A stretch of 64,000 nt of DNA from NCBI GenBank assembly GCA_033439765.1, contig JAULSN010000015.1, positions 186,001 to 250,000 on the forward strand, written 5' to 3'. Both the position numbers and the translations under genes were made by a program. A model generated the notes under the pieces. The model saw only the letters and a list, made by a program, of their open reading frames with translations, ran no database searches and had not been told where the DNA came from. Position 1 is the first letter of the stretch. Each line of letters begins with the position of its first letter. Source of the stretch: Lasiosphaeria ovina. Lineage: Eukaryota; Ascomycota; Sordariomycetes; Sordariales; Lasiosphaeriaceae. This document shows positions 44,490 through 57,385 of the stretch, piece after piece.

Positions 44490-46886
44490 CTTGGGCGATT
44501 TTCGCCGACCGCTATCCCAGCCCTCGATCCTTTCTCCAGACTCTACATTGCCTCGGCCAAAGAGAAAGGTAACAGTGGAGCAAAGGAGCATTGCTAAACG
44601 GTCGAGGCGATCCCCAGTTCTACCTCCCTGGCATAGTGAATCAGCCATACCGTTCGCCGCCTTGCCAGCAATTGGCGTTCCAGCTCTAGGCTCAAGCGAG
44701 AGAGCTTTTCAATCTCTCTAATCAAGGCGCTTTGGATTATGCGGAATTGAATCATACGGTGGTTGGCGGGATTCGAGACTGAGTGACCAAATCAGCGATG
44801 CCGATCAAGAGAACCACCTAAACTGTGCATCTGACACCTCCCGCCTCGAGTTCCTCGACTCCGCCCTCGACCCCTCCCTCGGTCGCCTCGAACTCGCCTC
44901 GCTCCCCCCAGTACTGGGGGCGAGGAGCACAAGGCCTAGGCGACGCCCAGGCCCAACTACACGGCAGGTGTAGGCGGCAGCGTTTCTATCAGAGCGACAC
45001 TGGTGATGGCGAAGAGGAGAAGCCTCACGGCGGAACAGCCGAGCGATAAACGTTTCAGGAACAACGAATACTGACTAAGGCAAATACTTAGCTTGAAGAT
45101 TCCGATGATGGGTACTGAGGATTAGTTGCCCCCAAATTTGGAGTTTCAATGCCCCGCTGGGGAGCCTGATACCTGTTGGGCAAGATCCCTAAAACATGCA
45201 CTGCCCACGCAGGCCTGGTCGCGGTGCATCTTGCCCCAAACACGTCGAATGGCAGTGAGCCCTGCATCACCCCGCTTTCGTCACACGTCTCTTTCTTGGC
45301 CGTACCGCAAACCCTCAATACGGACGCCACCCCAGCGCCAAAGGAGGCAACGCAAGATCTACAAGAAGGAGCCCTCAAGCCGAAGGCAAGCGGGGGAAGC
45401 ACCTGAGTATGGGATGCCAGGAGGAGGTGAAACACGGCCCTCCTTACATCAGCCCTTGAACACACGCCGAACAAGTAGCTCAGGCCCTGGCAGCGGCAGG
45501 CTGTCTAAGAAGCCAACGGTGGCTGGTAACGTGAAGCTCTAAGGGATTGTGAAGTCCAGGCAAACGGGGACGGGCCGTCCAAAGAGGCCGGCGAAGGGAT
45601 CGAAGGGCTGAGCAAGGAACGGGAGGACAAGGGGTATTGTACTGCGGTGACTTTTTGTAGGGAATTTTACAAGGGTATAATTCAGGGGGGTGGAAGTTAA
45701 TTTTCTAGCAGGTTCTTACTGTGATGGGCAGCGGCGAGCGAGGAGGTTACCGCAACAGCTTCAACTTCCTGCCGACCTAATGGGTCATGGGATAGGAGCT
45801 TCCATGTTTCCACCACACTCCCTGGACAGGCGGCTGGCACTTGTAGCAAGGCCCGTCGATGCCTCTCAGGGAGCCGACGGCATTAGCTAGAATAGTATAG
45901 TGCCGGGGATGCGGCTAGCCGCTGCGGGGCTCATTTTTGTAGGTAGGTGATCTGCCATTGATCATCTCAAGGCACCGCGAGTCTTAGATGCAAGAACCAC
46001 CAACAGCGATAAGCTACTGGCATTAGCAATAGCATTGACCCATACTCTAGCGCTAGCTAAGTCGCTGCGATTGATTTGTATCCGACCGCCTTTAATAGCT
46101 AGGTTTAGTAATAGCAAGTAATCAATGAGATCTAAGTGAACTACCTTCCTCTCTTAGCATAGAAGAAGGGTGTCCTCTTTAATATATCTCTACGCGTAGA
46201 AAGGGCGGGCTCGACAGGGCCCATCATCTCCTGCAACGACTATGCTCTGCCAATCCCGTCAGCCCAACGATCCCTCGTATCCCTCCTAATCATACAACCG
46301 CTGAGATAAGAGGTAACTAGAGACTGCATCCTATGGTATCTCCCCCTTTGGATATCTTCTCTTTTCCTCGCAGCTATACTATAGCCAACGGGGATTAGCA
46401 AGGATTCCGCATCGATGTAGCCTCTTCCCATCTCGCTCGCCACTTACGAACCAAGTTAAAGAGCTAAGCTGCTGGTGGGTGTCGGTGTGCTTACCCCCTG
46501 CATACAGGGGGACGATAGGCTGAGACCACCGCGTTGAGGCTTAATACGGCAAGCCTCGCCGGTCAGCGTAGGCTAGCGAAGGGCAGAGTCGAGCGAGTAT
46601 CGAAATGAAATGGCAAATATCGCGAGATTCCGAAAAACGATAAGTAGCGCGCCGAGGTGCGCTAGACTGGTGAGGATAGACGGCAACGACGGTGCGATCG
46701 ATGTGGCGAGGGCGTATAAGGGCGAACGAGGACGGATGGAGACGTAGCCGAAATAAAGGATTAAGTGCAGCCGCCGCGTTATTACATGCTGGTGTAATTG
46801 CGAAGAATATGAGAAGAAGGATAAAAGGTTAAGAATATAAGAAAGAGACGCCGGGGAGAGAGATTCTTATTTATATTTAGGGGTGT
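44490..46886. other. Gene-poor region
   Basis: Only short ORFs are present. One frame near 44625-44720 reads LPAIGVPALGSSERAFQSL, faintly like the C-terminal dimerisation region of hAT transposases, but nothing else supports it. From about 46080 the sequence becomes AT-richer towards the RIP block. I see no gene, RNA or repeat I can name. Confidence 0.45.
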
Positions 46887-46970
46887 TAAAGTATAGCTAG
46901 TTACCCAGGGTTGTAGGGTCCTGAGGTGTAGGGCACTATAGTAGCTATGTTGGAGTATTATAGCCGTTTA
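46887..46970 (+). repeat. RIP-damaged partial Copia LTR start
   Basis: Begins TTAAAGTATAGCTAGTTACC and follows the start of the LTR at 13556 for about 80 bp, with several C-to-T and G-to-A differences (GCAGGGCACTG against GTAGGGCACTA). It joins directly to the inverted-repeat end of element Z copy 2. Confidence 0.6.
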
Positions 46971-48193
46971 TTATAAACCGCTCGACTATATAGGTCAAGG
47001 TTCGTATCGTACACAGGCACTAGGGGGGTCTAAAGAGTAGGTATAAAAGATGAATAAAGGGCAAGCTCCTATTATACGGGTAATATAGTCAAACTGGGTT
47101 TACTACTCAAAGTATATAAGTATAGAGAATATATATTACTTACTTAAAGAACTAAATAAGCTCTATCTAAGACCGTGGCTACGGTTATCGTATATATCTA
47201 AATAAGGGAGCTTATTAATAATATCCCTTAGTCCTGAGGGCCCGTATACTAGGGCCCTAGGACTACGCGTAGGGTCCCGGTATCCCGAGCCCCTAGGGCT
47301 CGGGACCCTAGGATACTCCTAATTAGTCCGTACTAAATAGTAATTACCCTACCCTCGTATATTTCTCTAGGGATTCGTAATATGATACCCCTCCTCCGAG
47401 GTTAGCGCCTTAATAACTAACGCCTTCTATTAGTCTCGACGCTTTCTTCTAGTAGGCGATTTTCCCTTCTTTATCGTACTATCTAGGATATCTAACCGTA
47501 TAGGAAAAACTCATCGCTCCTAGCGTAAACTTAATACCGACTCGGTACTCTCGGCCTTTATATACTTGTACGGCGCTCCTTCCCTAATACCGTACGCTAA
47601 CTATTACCGTTATAGTCGCGAGTATATTATTACTAAGCGCTCGAAACGCTACTACGAATATATCGACTATAAGGTATAATATAACGGGAACGACTTTACT
47701 TCTACCTATACGCTCCTCTCTTTTCCTTCCTTCCTACCCTCTACTTATCTTTCTAGTTATCCGTAATATAGAAGAGGAATAAGGTCTTAGTACGGAGGAA
47801 GAAGATCTTACTAACGAGTAGCTCTAGAGTATAGATAAGCTTTCTAAGCTCTAGACCCGTATTCTCGTAGTTCGTCGTCGCCGTAAGAATTTAAGAGAGA
47901 GAGGGAAAGAGCTCTTTAGGCGTAGTATAGTTGAATTTGAAAAAAAATAACCCGGCGCCTACTCCTTCCGCCTTAGCTCCTACAACCTTTTCCTCCCTTA
48001 ATCCTACCCTACTAGGCTTCTCTTCGCCTACGCCTTCCTTCTTTAACTAAACTAGCGATATACCTTAATTAACTAAGTCCCCGTAAGTACTTACTACGAG
48101 TTCTACGGCTAGGCCTTAACGTAGCGCGTTATATAGAATAGTTTTTAATAATTAAGTAAGGTCGCTAGTCTAGTAATATAACGTATTATTATA
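46960..48193. mobile_element. Long-TIR element Z, copy 2, left part
   Basis: Follows copy 1 (12248-13480) from the terminal TATTATAAACCGCTCGA through the hairpin CCCGAGCCCCTAGGGCTCGG (about 47284-47303) and the Arg/Glu-rich reading near 47900. It is interrupted at 48193 by Gypsy element X; the text resumes after X at 62815, where the copy-1 counterpart (TATATCTCGTTAGC) is recovered. Confidence 0.7.
48189..48193. repeat. Target duplication TTATA, left of element X
   Basis: Matches 62810-62814, immediately right of the last LTR of X. Confidence 0.85.
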
Positions 48194-48446
48194 TGTGACA
48201 GCGGTCAATAGCAACTAGGAAAAGGATCGCTAATATAGCTATACTATAGTCTAAGGATTCTAAGGTGAAGAAGAAAGGAAGAAAATCTACAAAGGTGCGA
48301 TTGTGGTCGCGGGGTAAGTATGGGCTAGGGCTTAGGGAGCACGGACCTCTGGGGCTTGCGGGAGGTCACGTACGACTAATCCTAATCGGGGCTAGTAATG
48401 AGCTTAAATCCGTAGTAGGGCCTTAGCGCTAGTACCGACCATGATA
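48194..48446 (-). repeat. LTR of element X (3' LTR in coding sense)
   Basis: 253 bp, begins TGTGACAGCGG on the plus strand; the ancestral GTGACA end appears as ATGATA after transitions. Confidence 0.9.
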
Positions 48447-50462
48447 TCACTCCCCCCTTCCGAAAAAGGCTCGCCCTCGAGTCCTTTATATAAAAAGAAA
48501 AAAAAAAAAAATTTTATAGCCACTAATAGTAATCGAATAAGTAACCTTCTAGAATAAACCGCTTTATTTCTTTCGTATTAATCGGCGTATACGCATAACT
48601 CCGGAGTCCATCGTTATATTATCGTCTTCGTAAGGTAGATCAATTTCGTCGCGCTCGTACGCCTCGCGCTACTATTATAGTCGCTTCGGCGGGCCTATAT
48701 TGTCGGGGTATTGGTTATGGAAGTCGGCCAACTTCAGGGGCGTATTCTTGAATCCTAATATATCGTACTACGTTAGATCTAGATCCCATCCGCGCTATTC
48801 TACCTAGTATTAGAGTACGTTTCCGTTTATTCGGGAAGTAATAATCTTATCTACTTCCTATTCCTCCTTATTATTAAATAACTCTCCTAGCGGGTTATCG
48901 TTGGCCTATCCCGGTACGGGGTTATTTAGGTACTTCCTTAGGCGATCGGCGTGAAATACTAAGGAGCCCTTCTAATCGTCCGGGACTTCTAGTTAGTAGG
49001 AGTATCCTACTATACTAAGGATCTTATAGTAGCGGCGTATTAACGGGTAGTCCAGCTTATCGCTCGGGCGGTTAGTAGACTAGGATTTCTTAATAATAAA
49101 GACGTAATCGCCGGGACCGAAGTCAGGTTCCCTACGATACTTATTAGCCTACTTCGCCTACCTCTACTATACTAAACGTATCGTATCTTTAGCCGAGTTA
49201 ATAAATCCCTATATACGTTTCGCTATATCCTGAGCTTCTTATCTATTAAGCCGTTCGCGGTAGGGAATAGTAGTATCGAGGGGGGTCCTCGCGCTCTAGT
49301 CGAATAGTAAGTTTATCGGGAAACCCATTAGGACCTCGTATAGGGATAGTCCTATACTATTATATAGTAAGGAGCCCGCTACGGCGTCTATAGCGGGCAT
49401 CGCTCTAGACTAGTTATCCTAGTAATAGTTAATAAAAGGTCGTAGACGTTAGTCGATATATTAGTTTATAATTTCTACTTAGCCGGCGCTCTAAGAGTAT
49501 CTAGTAGAAGAGAGCTTCTACTTAATCCCGAGTAGTCTAGATATTTCGTTAGTAAAGTCCGCTATAAACTAGGGTCCTCGATCCGATCCGACTTCGTAAG
49601 GTAATCCGAATACTCGATAGGGTCCCTTATAGTATATTAGGGTAGCGTCCTTAGCCGTAACGTTCTTATAATAGGGGATATACTAGGGTTACTTATTAAG
49701 TCTATCTATTATTATAAGAATATTATCGAATCCGTATCGGTCTAAGGGTTAGCTTTTAAAGTTAATAACTATCGAAGACTAAGGCCGGAGTAGAATAGGT
49801 AAGGGATATAATAAACTAGGGGTCTTATCCCTAGGGTAGCGTACTAGTTAGTAGGCTATATAGTTCGTAACGTATTAGTTAGAGAACGTCCTTATTTCGG
49901 GCTACTAGTAATATAGCTTTAAGAATTTGAAAGTTTTATTACGCCCGGGATAAGCCGTAATAATTCTACTATAAACCTCTTTTATAAGTAATATCCGGAG
50001 GTTATTCTTTCTTAAGACTACTAGTTTTCTATCGCGTATAAGGAGTCCTAATTTAGATAGGGCGAACTTAGTATCTCCCTATTACGCTCTCTCTCGCTAT
50101 ACGCTTATCTCCAGATCCTTACGATTAGTAGTAATAATCTCGTCGATAACCTCGATACCTAAAGGTTAAGCTAGCGGTTCGTCGTTCTCTAGGAGGGAGA
50201 TCTTTAGGGCTAGCGTACTAGTCTACTCCGGGGAGGGGAGTTCATCTCCTTTATCCTAGGCTAGTATACTAATTTATCCCTCTAGTAGCTTAAAGATCCG
50301 TATATAACGTTCCGCTTTACGCTTCGCTTTAATAATAACTAGATCTTCTATTTTACGAGAGAGCACGTCCGCTATAATATTCTCCTTCCCTAGTCGATAC
50401 GTAAATTAGACGTTATATTATAATAAATTATCCTACTAATTCGCTTATCGCTAACCTAATAG

Positions 50463-50467
50463 TCTCT
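50463..50467. repeat. Target duplication TCTCT, left of element Y
   Basis: Repeated at 57381-57385; the uninterrupted site is visible in Y itself near 52736-52745. Confidence 0.9.
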
Positions 50468-50720
50468 TATGACAGCGGTCAATAGCAACTAGGAAAAGGA
50501 TCGCTAATATAGCTATACCATAGTCTAAGGATTCTAAGGTGAAGAAGAAAGGAAGAAAATCTACAAAGGTGCGATTGTGGTCGCGGGGTAAGTATGGGCT
50601 AGGGCTTAGGGAGCACGGACCTCTGGGGCTTGCGGGAGGTCACGTACGACTAATCCTAATCGGGGCTAGTAATGAGCTTAAATCCGTAGTGGGGCCTTGG
50701 CGCTGGTGCCGACCGTGATA
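50468..50720 (-). repeat. LTR of element Y (plus-strand left)
   Basis: 253 bp; differs from 57128-57380 only by C/T and G/A transitions in the stretches I compared. Confidence 0.92.
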
Positions 50721-50899
50721 TTACCCCCCCCTTCCGAAAAAGGCTCGCCCTCGAGTCCTTTATATGAAAAGAAAAAAAAAAAATTTTGTGGCTACTAATA
50801 GTAATCGAACAAGTAACCTTCTAGAATAAACCGCTTTATTTCTTTCGTATTAATCGGCGTATACGTATAACTCCGGAGTCTATCGCTATATTATCGTCT

Positions 50900-53800
50900 T
50901 CGTAAGGTAGATCAATTTCGTCGCGCTCGTACGCCTCGCGCTACTATTATAGTCGCTTCGGCGGGCCTATATTATCGGGGTGTTGGTTATGGAAGTCGGC
51001 CAGCTTTAGGGGCGTATTCTTGAATCCTAATATATCGTACTACGTTAGATCTGGATCCCATCCGCGCCATTCTACCTGGTATTGGAGCACGTTTCGGTTT
51101 ATTCGGGAAGTAATAATCTTATCTACTTCCTATTCCTCCTCATTATTAAATAGCTCTCCTGGCGGGTTATCGTTGGTCTATCCCGGTACGGGGTTATTTA
51201 GGTACTTCCTTAGGCGATCGGCGTGAAATACTAAGGAGCCCTTCCAACCGTCCGGGACTTCCAGTTAGTAGGAGTGTCCTGCCATACTGAGGATCTTATA
51301 GTAGCGGCGTATTAACGGGTAGTCCAGCTTATCGCTCGGGCGGTTAGTAGACTAGGATTTCTTAATAATAAAGACGTAGTCGCCGGGACCGAAGTCAGGT
51401 TCCCTACGATATTTATTAGCCTGCTTCACCTGCCTCTACTATACCAAACGTATTATATCTTTAGCCGAGTTGATAAATCCCTATATACGTTTCGCTATAT
51501 CCTGAGCTTCTTATCTATTAAGCCGTTCGCGGTAAGGAATAGTGGTATCGAGGGGGGTCCTCGCGCTCTAGTCGAACGGTAAGTTTATCGGGAAACCTAT
51601 CAGGACCTCGTATAGGGATAGTCCCGTACTATTATATAGTAAGGAGCCCGCTACGGCGTCTATAGCGGGTATTACTCTAGACTAGTTATCCTGGTAATGG
51701 TTAACGAAAGGTCGTAGACGTTAGTCGATATATTAGTTTATAATTTCTACTTGGCCGGCGCTCTGAGAGTATCTAGTAGAAGAGAGCTTCTACTTGATCC
51801 CGAGTAGTCTGGATATTTCGTCGGTGAAGTCCGCTATGAATTAGGGTCCTCGATCCGATCCGACTTCGTAAGGTAATCCGAATACTCGATAGGGTCCCTT
51901 ATAGTATATTAGGGTAGCGTCCCTAGCCGTAGCGTTCTTATAATAGGGGATATACTAGGGTTACTTACTAAGTCTATCCACTATTACGAGAATATTATCG
52001 AATCCGTATTAGTCTAAGGGTTGGCTTTTAAAGTTAATAACTATCGAAGACTAAGGCCGGAGTGGAATAGGTAAGGGATATAGCAAACTAGGGGTCTTAT
52101 CCCTAGGGTAGCGTACTAGTTAGTAGGCTATATAGTTCGCGACGTATTAGTTAGAGAACGTCCTTATCTCGGGCTACTAGTAGTATAGCTTTAAGAGCTT
52201 AAAAGTTTTATTACGCCCGGGATAAGCCGTAATAATTCTACTATAAACCTCTTTTATAAGTAATATCCGGAGGTTGTCTTTTCCTAAGACTACTAGTTTT
52301 CTATCGCGCGTAAGGAGTCCTAATTCGGATAGGGCGAACTTGGCATCTCCCTATTACGCTCTCTCTCGCTATACGCTTATCTCCGGATCCTTACGATTAG
52401 CGGTAATAATCTTATCGATAACCTCGATACCTAAAGGTTAAGTTAGCGGTTCGTCGTTCTCTAGGAGGGAGATCTTCGGGGCCAGCGTACTAGTCTACTC
52501 TAGGGAGGGGAGTTCATCTCCTTTATCCTAGGCTAGTATACTAATTTGTCCCTCTAGTAGCTTAAAGATCCGTATATAACGTTCCGCTTTACGCTTCGCT
52601 TTGATAGTAACTAGATCTTCTATTTTACGGGAGAGCGCGTCCGCTATAATATTCTCCTTCCCTAGTCGATACGTGAACTGGACGTTATATCGTGATAAAT
52701 CATCCTACTAGTTCGCTTATCGCTAACCTAATAGTCTCTTTTCCGAGTAGAACTTAAGAGCCTTATAGTCGGTAACGGCGAGGAATGGTTTCTATAACCC
52801 TTATAGTATAGTACGCCAGGTTTCTAGACCTCTAACGATAGCGAGGAGCTCTTTATTTTATATTGGGTAATTATACTCGGCTCCTTATAGGGTTTCCGAA
52901 TAATAGGCTACTAGGTACTATTCGCCATCCTCCCCCATCTACGTAAGTACTCCTATAACTATGCCGTTCGAGGAGTCCGTTTCTATACGGGTTTCTGCGT
53001 AGAAGTCGAAGTATCCGAGTAGTAGGGCGGTAAGTAGGGAGTGCTTAAGCTCCTCAAATACCTCCTAATAATAGGGTGACCATACGAATAGTTAGTCTTT
53101 CCTCGTAAGGTCCGTTATAGGGCGGGCTATCCGGCTATAATCTTTAATAAACTGGCGGAAATAGTTATAGAACCCGAGGAAAGACTAGATCCCTTTTATA
53201 GTCGTAGGCCTTTCCCAGTTTCTAACTACGGAGGTCTTTTCTAGGTCTACGCGTATACCGTCTTTTCCGATAATAAAGCCTAAGTAGCGAGTCTCGGTAA
53301 TATAGAACTCGTATTTCTTAATATCGGCCTAGAGGCCACACTCTCTTAACTTAGTAAGGACCTTTTTAATATACTCCTTATATTCCTCTAGGGAGTTAGA
53401 AAAGATAAGAATATTATCGATATAGGTACTATAGAATATATCGAGGTATTCCACCAATACTTCGTTAATAAATCGCTAGAAAGTGGCGGGTCCATTAGTT
53501 AACCCGAAGGGTAGGACTCGGTACTAGTAGGACCCGTACCTTATCCTGAACGCGGTTAATTCGATATTATCGTCGTGGATTCTCAGCCTATAGAAGGCTT
53601 ACCGGATATCGATTTTGGTAAAGATCTTCTTACTAGCGATTAGCGCGAGGGTCTCGTCGATAAGGGGGATCGGGTACCGATCCTTCCGGGTAATTGAGTT
53701 CAGTCGTCGGTAGTCGATACAAAAACGGAGTCCTCCTCTAGGCTTGGCTACCATTAGTACCGGGGCTGCCTAGGGGGCTGAGCTAGGCTCGATGAATCCC

Positions 53801-56800
53801 TTTTATAGGTGCTCCGTAATATATATACGACAAGCCTCCAGTTCCTCCAGAGACATCTTATAGAGAGGGCTATAGATAAGGTCTTTCTCTAGGGTCTTAC
53901 CTTCTAACAGCTCGATACGGTAATCAGCCTTCCCTAGGCGGTAGGGTACGCGAACGTCCGATTCGGCTTTACTAAAGACGTCCAGGAAATTATAGTACGC
54001 TATAGGGACGGTCTAGATAATTTTCTTAGCTAGATCTATATCGTCTTTTAGTAACTACTATTCCCGGCGGTCCTGGATATACCGGTCTAGCTTATATAAC
54101 GATATAATATGGATAGAGTCCTACGCCTTATAGGCCGTCTTGAGGAACGATATAGCTCCAACTATACGTAGGTTAGGTGTACGCTCTTTATACTAGCTAA
54201 TAGCGTCTCGCTTTATCTTATATCGCCCGCGAATATCCGTTTCCGGGTATAAGGAAGCAATCGTTACTTTCGGTTAATTTAGTTCCGGTAGGCTTAGTTA
54301 ACCTTCCTCATTATCGCCACTACTACCGTTATAGAGTTCCCGCTCTATACGGTTTAGCTCGCGTTACTAGAAGTTACTAGATAACGACCTCCGGGGTTAT
54401 TAGTTAAGGAAGCGAACTTTCTTCCGACGGGGAGTAGTAGGGGTAGGCGTAGGAGAAGTAGTAGGTTCTGGTTTAATAGCTTGTTGCTCTAGGATCTTAA
54501 TTCGATTACGGATACTACGTCCATCCTAACGTCGTTTATCCTCGGCGTCTATAGCCTATTACCTCCGTACTATATCCTCCTAATAGCTCTTACTCTTAAG
54601 AAGCTTGGTCTTCCCGACCGGGATGTCTATCTAGTACCGCGGGTCGACGTTCTAGTCGGGGGGGAATAGTAGGCGCTACTTTATATAGTCCGCCTATACG
54701 TCGTAGTACGCGAACTAGTTCTTACTAATAAGGATATCGTACCTCATCTCGAGTACGATCATCTATTTATTATAAATAGTTCGCCCTTATATACGGAGGT
54801 ACCCTCGTACTAGCCTACTAATATCCTATATAGGCTTACCTCGATAGTCGGAAACTCCTCTCTTATAAAAGTTATCTAGTTAATCGGACTATAGGTGCTT
54901 CACTATTCGTTTAGCGAATCTAGGGCTTATAAATATATAACTATCTACTCCCGTATCTATTAATACGTTAGAAGTAGAAAGAGAAAATCCATTATTAGCT
55001 ATACTATAGTTATAGAGGAAGGAACCTCCACTAATAAGGGGGCTAATATCGAAGGAACTATTACTTAATTATTCTAACGAGATACCTTATCTTAGTATAC
55101 TCAATCCTATCTTCTTCTTCGTCGATCTTAGGGATATATTCCCTAAGAGGGAGTCCTTATTTCCCAGGGCGCCTAGTTTATTAACTCGATATCGGTATCG
55201 TCATTATCGCTTATCGATAAAGACTAGCCACTATCTTCCTCCGAGTCCGAATTAAATTACTACGTAATAGCTCGGATTTTGGCTTCCTATTAGCGACGAG
55301 CTTACTCCTTAAGCGGGTAATTATTCTGGACGTGGCCTTTCTCGCGGTATACGAAGTAACGACCTTCCTTAGTAAGCTATATAGCTTCGGTCTTATTAGG
55401 ACGTAAGGGAAGAGACGGGGAGTTATCCGAGGCCACTAGCTTCGGGTTCCTAATAGGGGTATTAGGGCGGTAACTACCGCTACGGCGAGGCTTGTCTTTC
55501 TTTACGGTAAGAACTAGGTCCTTCTACTTAGCCTCTTTTCGCTAACGCACGTTAGTGAAGTTTCGGGTAATGCTTTATCCGTACTTAGCGACGCTCTCGA
55601 AAGTGGCGTCCGGGGCCAAGAATATAGGCATTATGGCGGTAATATAGATAGGGTGAATCTTACGGCGGAACTCTATAATCCATTCCGACTTCGGTTTACG
55701 GACCTTACCTACTAAACGAATAAACTTATTCTTAAACTTAATATAGTCATTACCGACGTTTTCTATAGCCAACTTATCGTAGTTATCCTAAGCGGTCTTA
55801 AGGCGATTCGGGTTATACTATTCGGATTAGATAAGATCGAGTAAGGCGTTACTAATAGTGATTAGTTTAGGGTGGTTATTCGATATATAGGGATTAATCG
55901 TATCTAAGGCTACGCCTACTAAATAGTTCTCGATATACGCTATACGTACGCGGTCGGTGGTAAAGTAGTTAGCGTTACCTTCTAACTTATTCATCAAGTA
56001 TCGGTAGAAGATCTCGAATTCCACCCTATCTACGTCGGGGTCGGCGTTCTAGGGCTTTGGGCTATTAATCTTCGCGGAACGGGTAGCTCGTTAGGTCGAG
56101 GTCTCTAATAGGGCCGGTATAGTACGGGGTAGGCGGCTATAGTTCCTAATAGTATTCTAGGTACTAATATTAATATTAATCGTAGTCGAGGGGTCGGGAA
56201 TGGAAGTGACCGACGGAGTCGGGTTCGGAGTATTCAGGTTCTTGAGCTTACGATTCTCGACGGCTTACTCGGCGATCGTTTATTAGAGGTCGAACGTATC
56301 GGCGACCTTATCTTATAATTCTTACTCTAAGCTGGCGATACGGGCTTGGGTATCGCTAAGAGCGACGTTAGGGTTCTTCAGTACCTCTTTAATATTCTGG
56401 GCAAATACTTTAGTCTACTAGAAAAGAAGTTCCTAGTTAGCATCTAGTCGGCTGGCGGTAGTTAGTAATTCGGCGCTCTAGGCTCGAAAAGCGGCCATAG
56501 CGATAGCTCGGAACTTGAATTCTTAGTATATAGCGTCTTCATCATCTTTTACCATACGGGTGAAGTCGTCTTATAAGTAGAGTCTATTAAAAGCGGGCTA
56601 AGTATCGATACCTTTATTAGTTATCGGGCGGAAATAGAAAGCTACTCCTATAGTCGCTCGGCGACCGTAATACTCGGCGATCTTACCCATACGAAGTACG
56701 GCATTAGTACGCCATTAGTCGGTCGTTATCTCGAAGCGTTCCCTAGGCATTTCGGCTATAATAACTCGCTTATAGAACTCGAGCTGGGTCTCGTTTTCCT

Positions 56801-57100
56801 CGATAGTAGTACGCGGGTTAGCAATATCAAGGGATAGGCGCGACGCTCCGCGCACTACTCCTATTCATATTAGATTAGGGTACTACGTTATAATCTTATC
56901 TTACGGCGGTATTATAGCGTCCAACGCCATAGGGTCATAGTCAACTTCAGTTCTAGCCTTCTACGTAGTAGTAGCGGCTTCTTCGGGGGATCTCGGTATC
57001 GTAACGGAGATACTTCAAGTCTTCGGTCGGGGTTCGTCAGGTCAATCTTATTAGTCGGTTTCTTCTTCTTTAGGTCGGTAGGATATTAGAAAGCCTTCCC
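50900..57100 (-). pseudogene. Element Y gag-pol, stop-interrupted
   Basis: Minus-strand readable segments include two longer gag frames at 55827-56024 (EFEIFYRYLMNKLEGNANYF) and 55575-55772 (ENVGNDYIKFKNKFIRLVGK). RT shows a YLDDILIFS block at about 53400, and RNase H shows ETRIETDSSNGIVIGV at about 52960-53010. Integrase has IVDRLSKQPQYIPYYK-like text at about 51950 and a DRGPQF block at about 51840. TAG/TAA sit at former CAG, CAA and TGG positions. It resembles element W in organisation but is a different family by LTR and length. Confidence 0.85.
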
Positions 57101-57127
57101 AGGCGGTGGATATTAACCTTAGAATAA

Positions 57128-57380
57128 TATGATAGCGGTTAATAGCAACTAGGAAAAGGATCGCTAATATAGCTATACTATAGTCTAAGGATTCTAAGGT
57201 GAAGAAGAAAGGAAGAAAATCTACAAAGGTGCGATTGTGGTCGCGGGGTAAGTATGGGCTAGGGCTCAGGGAGCACGGACCTCTGGGGCTTGCGGGAGGT
57301 CACGTGCGACTAATCCTAATCGGGGCTAGTAATGAGCTTAAATCCGTGGTGGGGCCTTGGCGCTGGTGCCGACCGTGACA
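57128..57380 (-). repeat. LTR of element Y (plus-strand right, 5' in coding sense)
   Basis: 253 bp ending GACCGTGACA, with the terminal CA intact here; followed by TCTCT. Confidence 0.92.
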
Positions 57381-57385
57381 TCTCT

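Larger units (their letters stand above)
50468..57380 (-). mobile_element. Full-length Ty3/Gypsy element Y nested in its own relative X, 6913 bp
   Basis: LTRs 50468-50720 and 57128-57380 (253 bp) and a perfect TCTCT duplication. On the minus strand the order is gag (about 57100 down to 55400), protease region, reverse transcriptase (about 54000-53400), RNase H and integrase (about 52600-50900). Y is less RIP-damaged than X but still carries many stops. It inserted in the same orientation as X, into the corresponding RNase H/integrase part of X. Confidence 0.93.

Noticed and set aside
44625..44720. hAT transposase C-terminus
   Set aside because: Only one short SER-containing motif fits; no other transposase part, TIR or duplication was found nearby.
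48482..48512. CRISPR-like or telomeric repeats in the AT-rich blocks
   Set aside because: Repeats there are LTR copies and A/T homopolymers; no regularly spaced direct repeats or TTAGGG arrays were seen.
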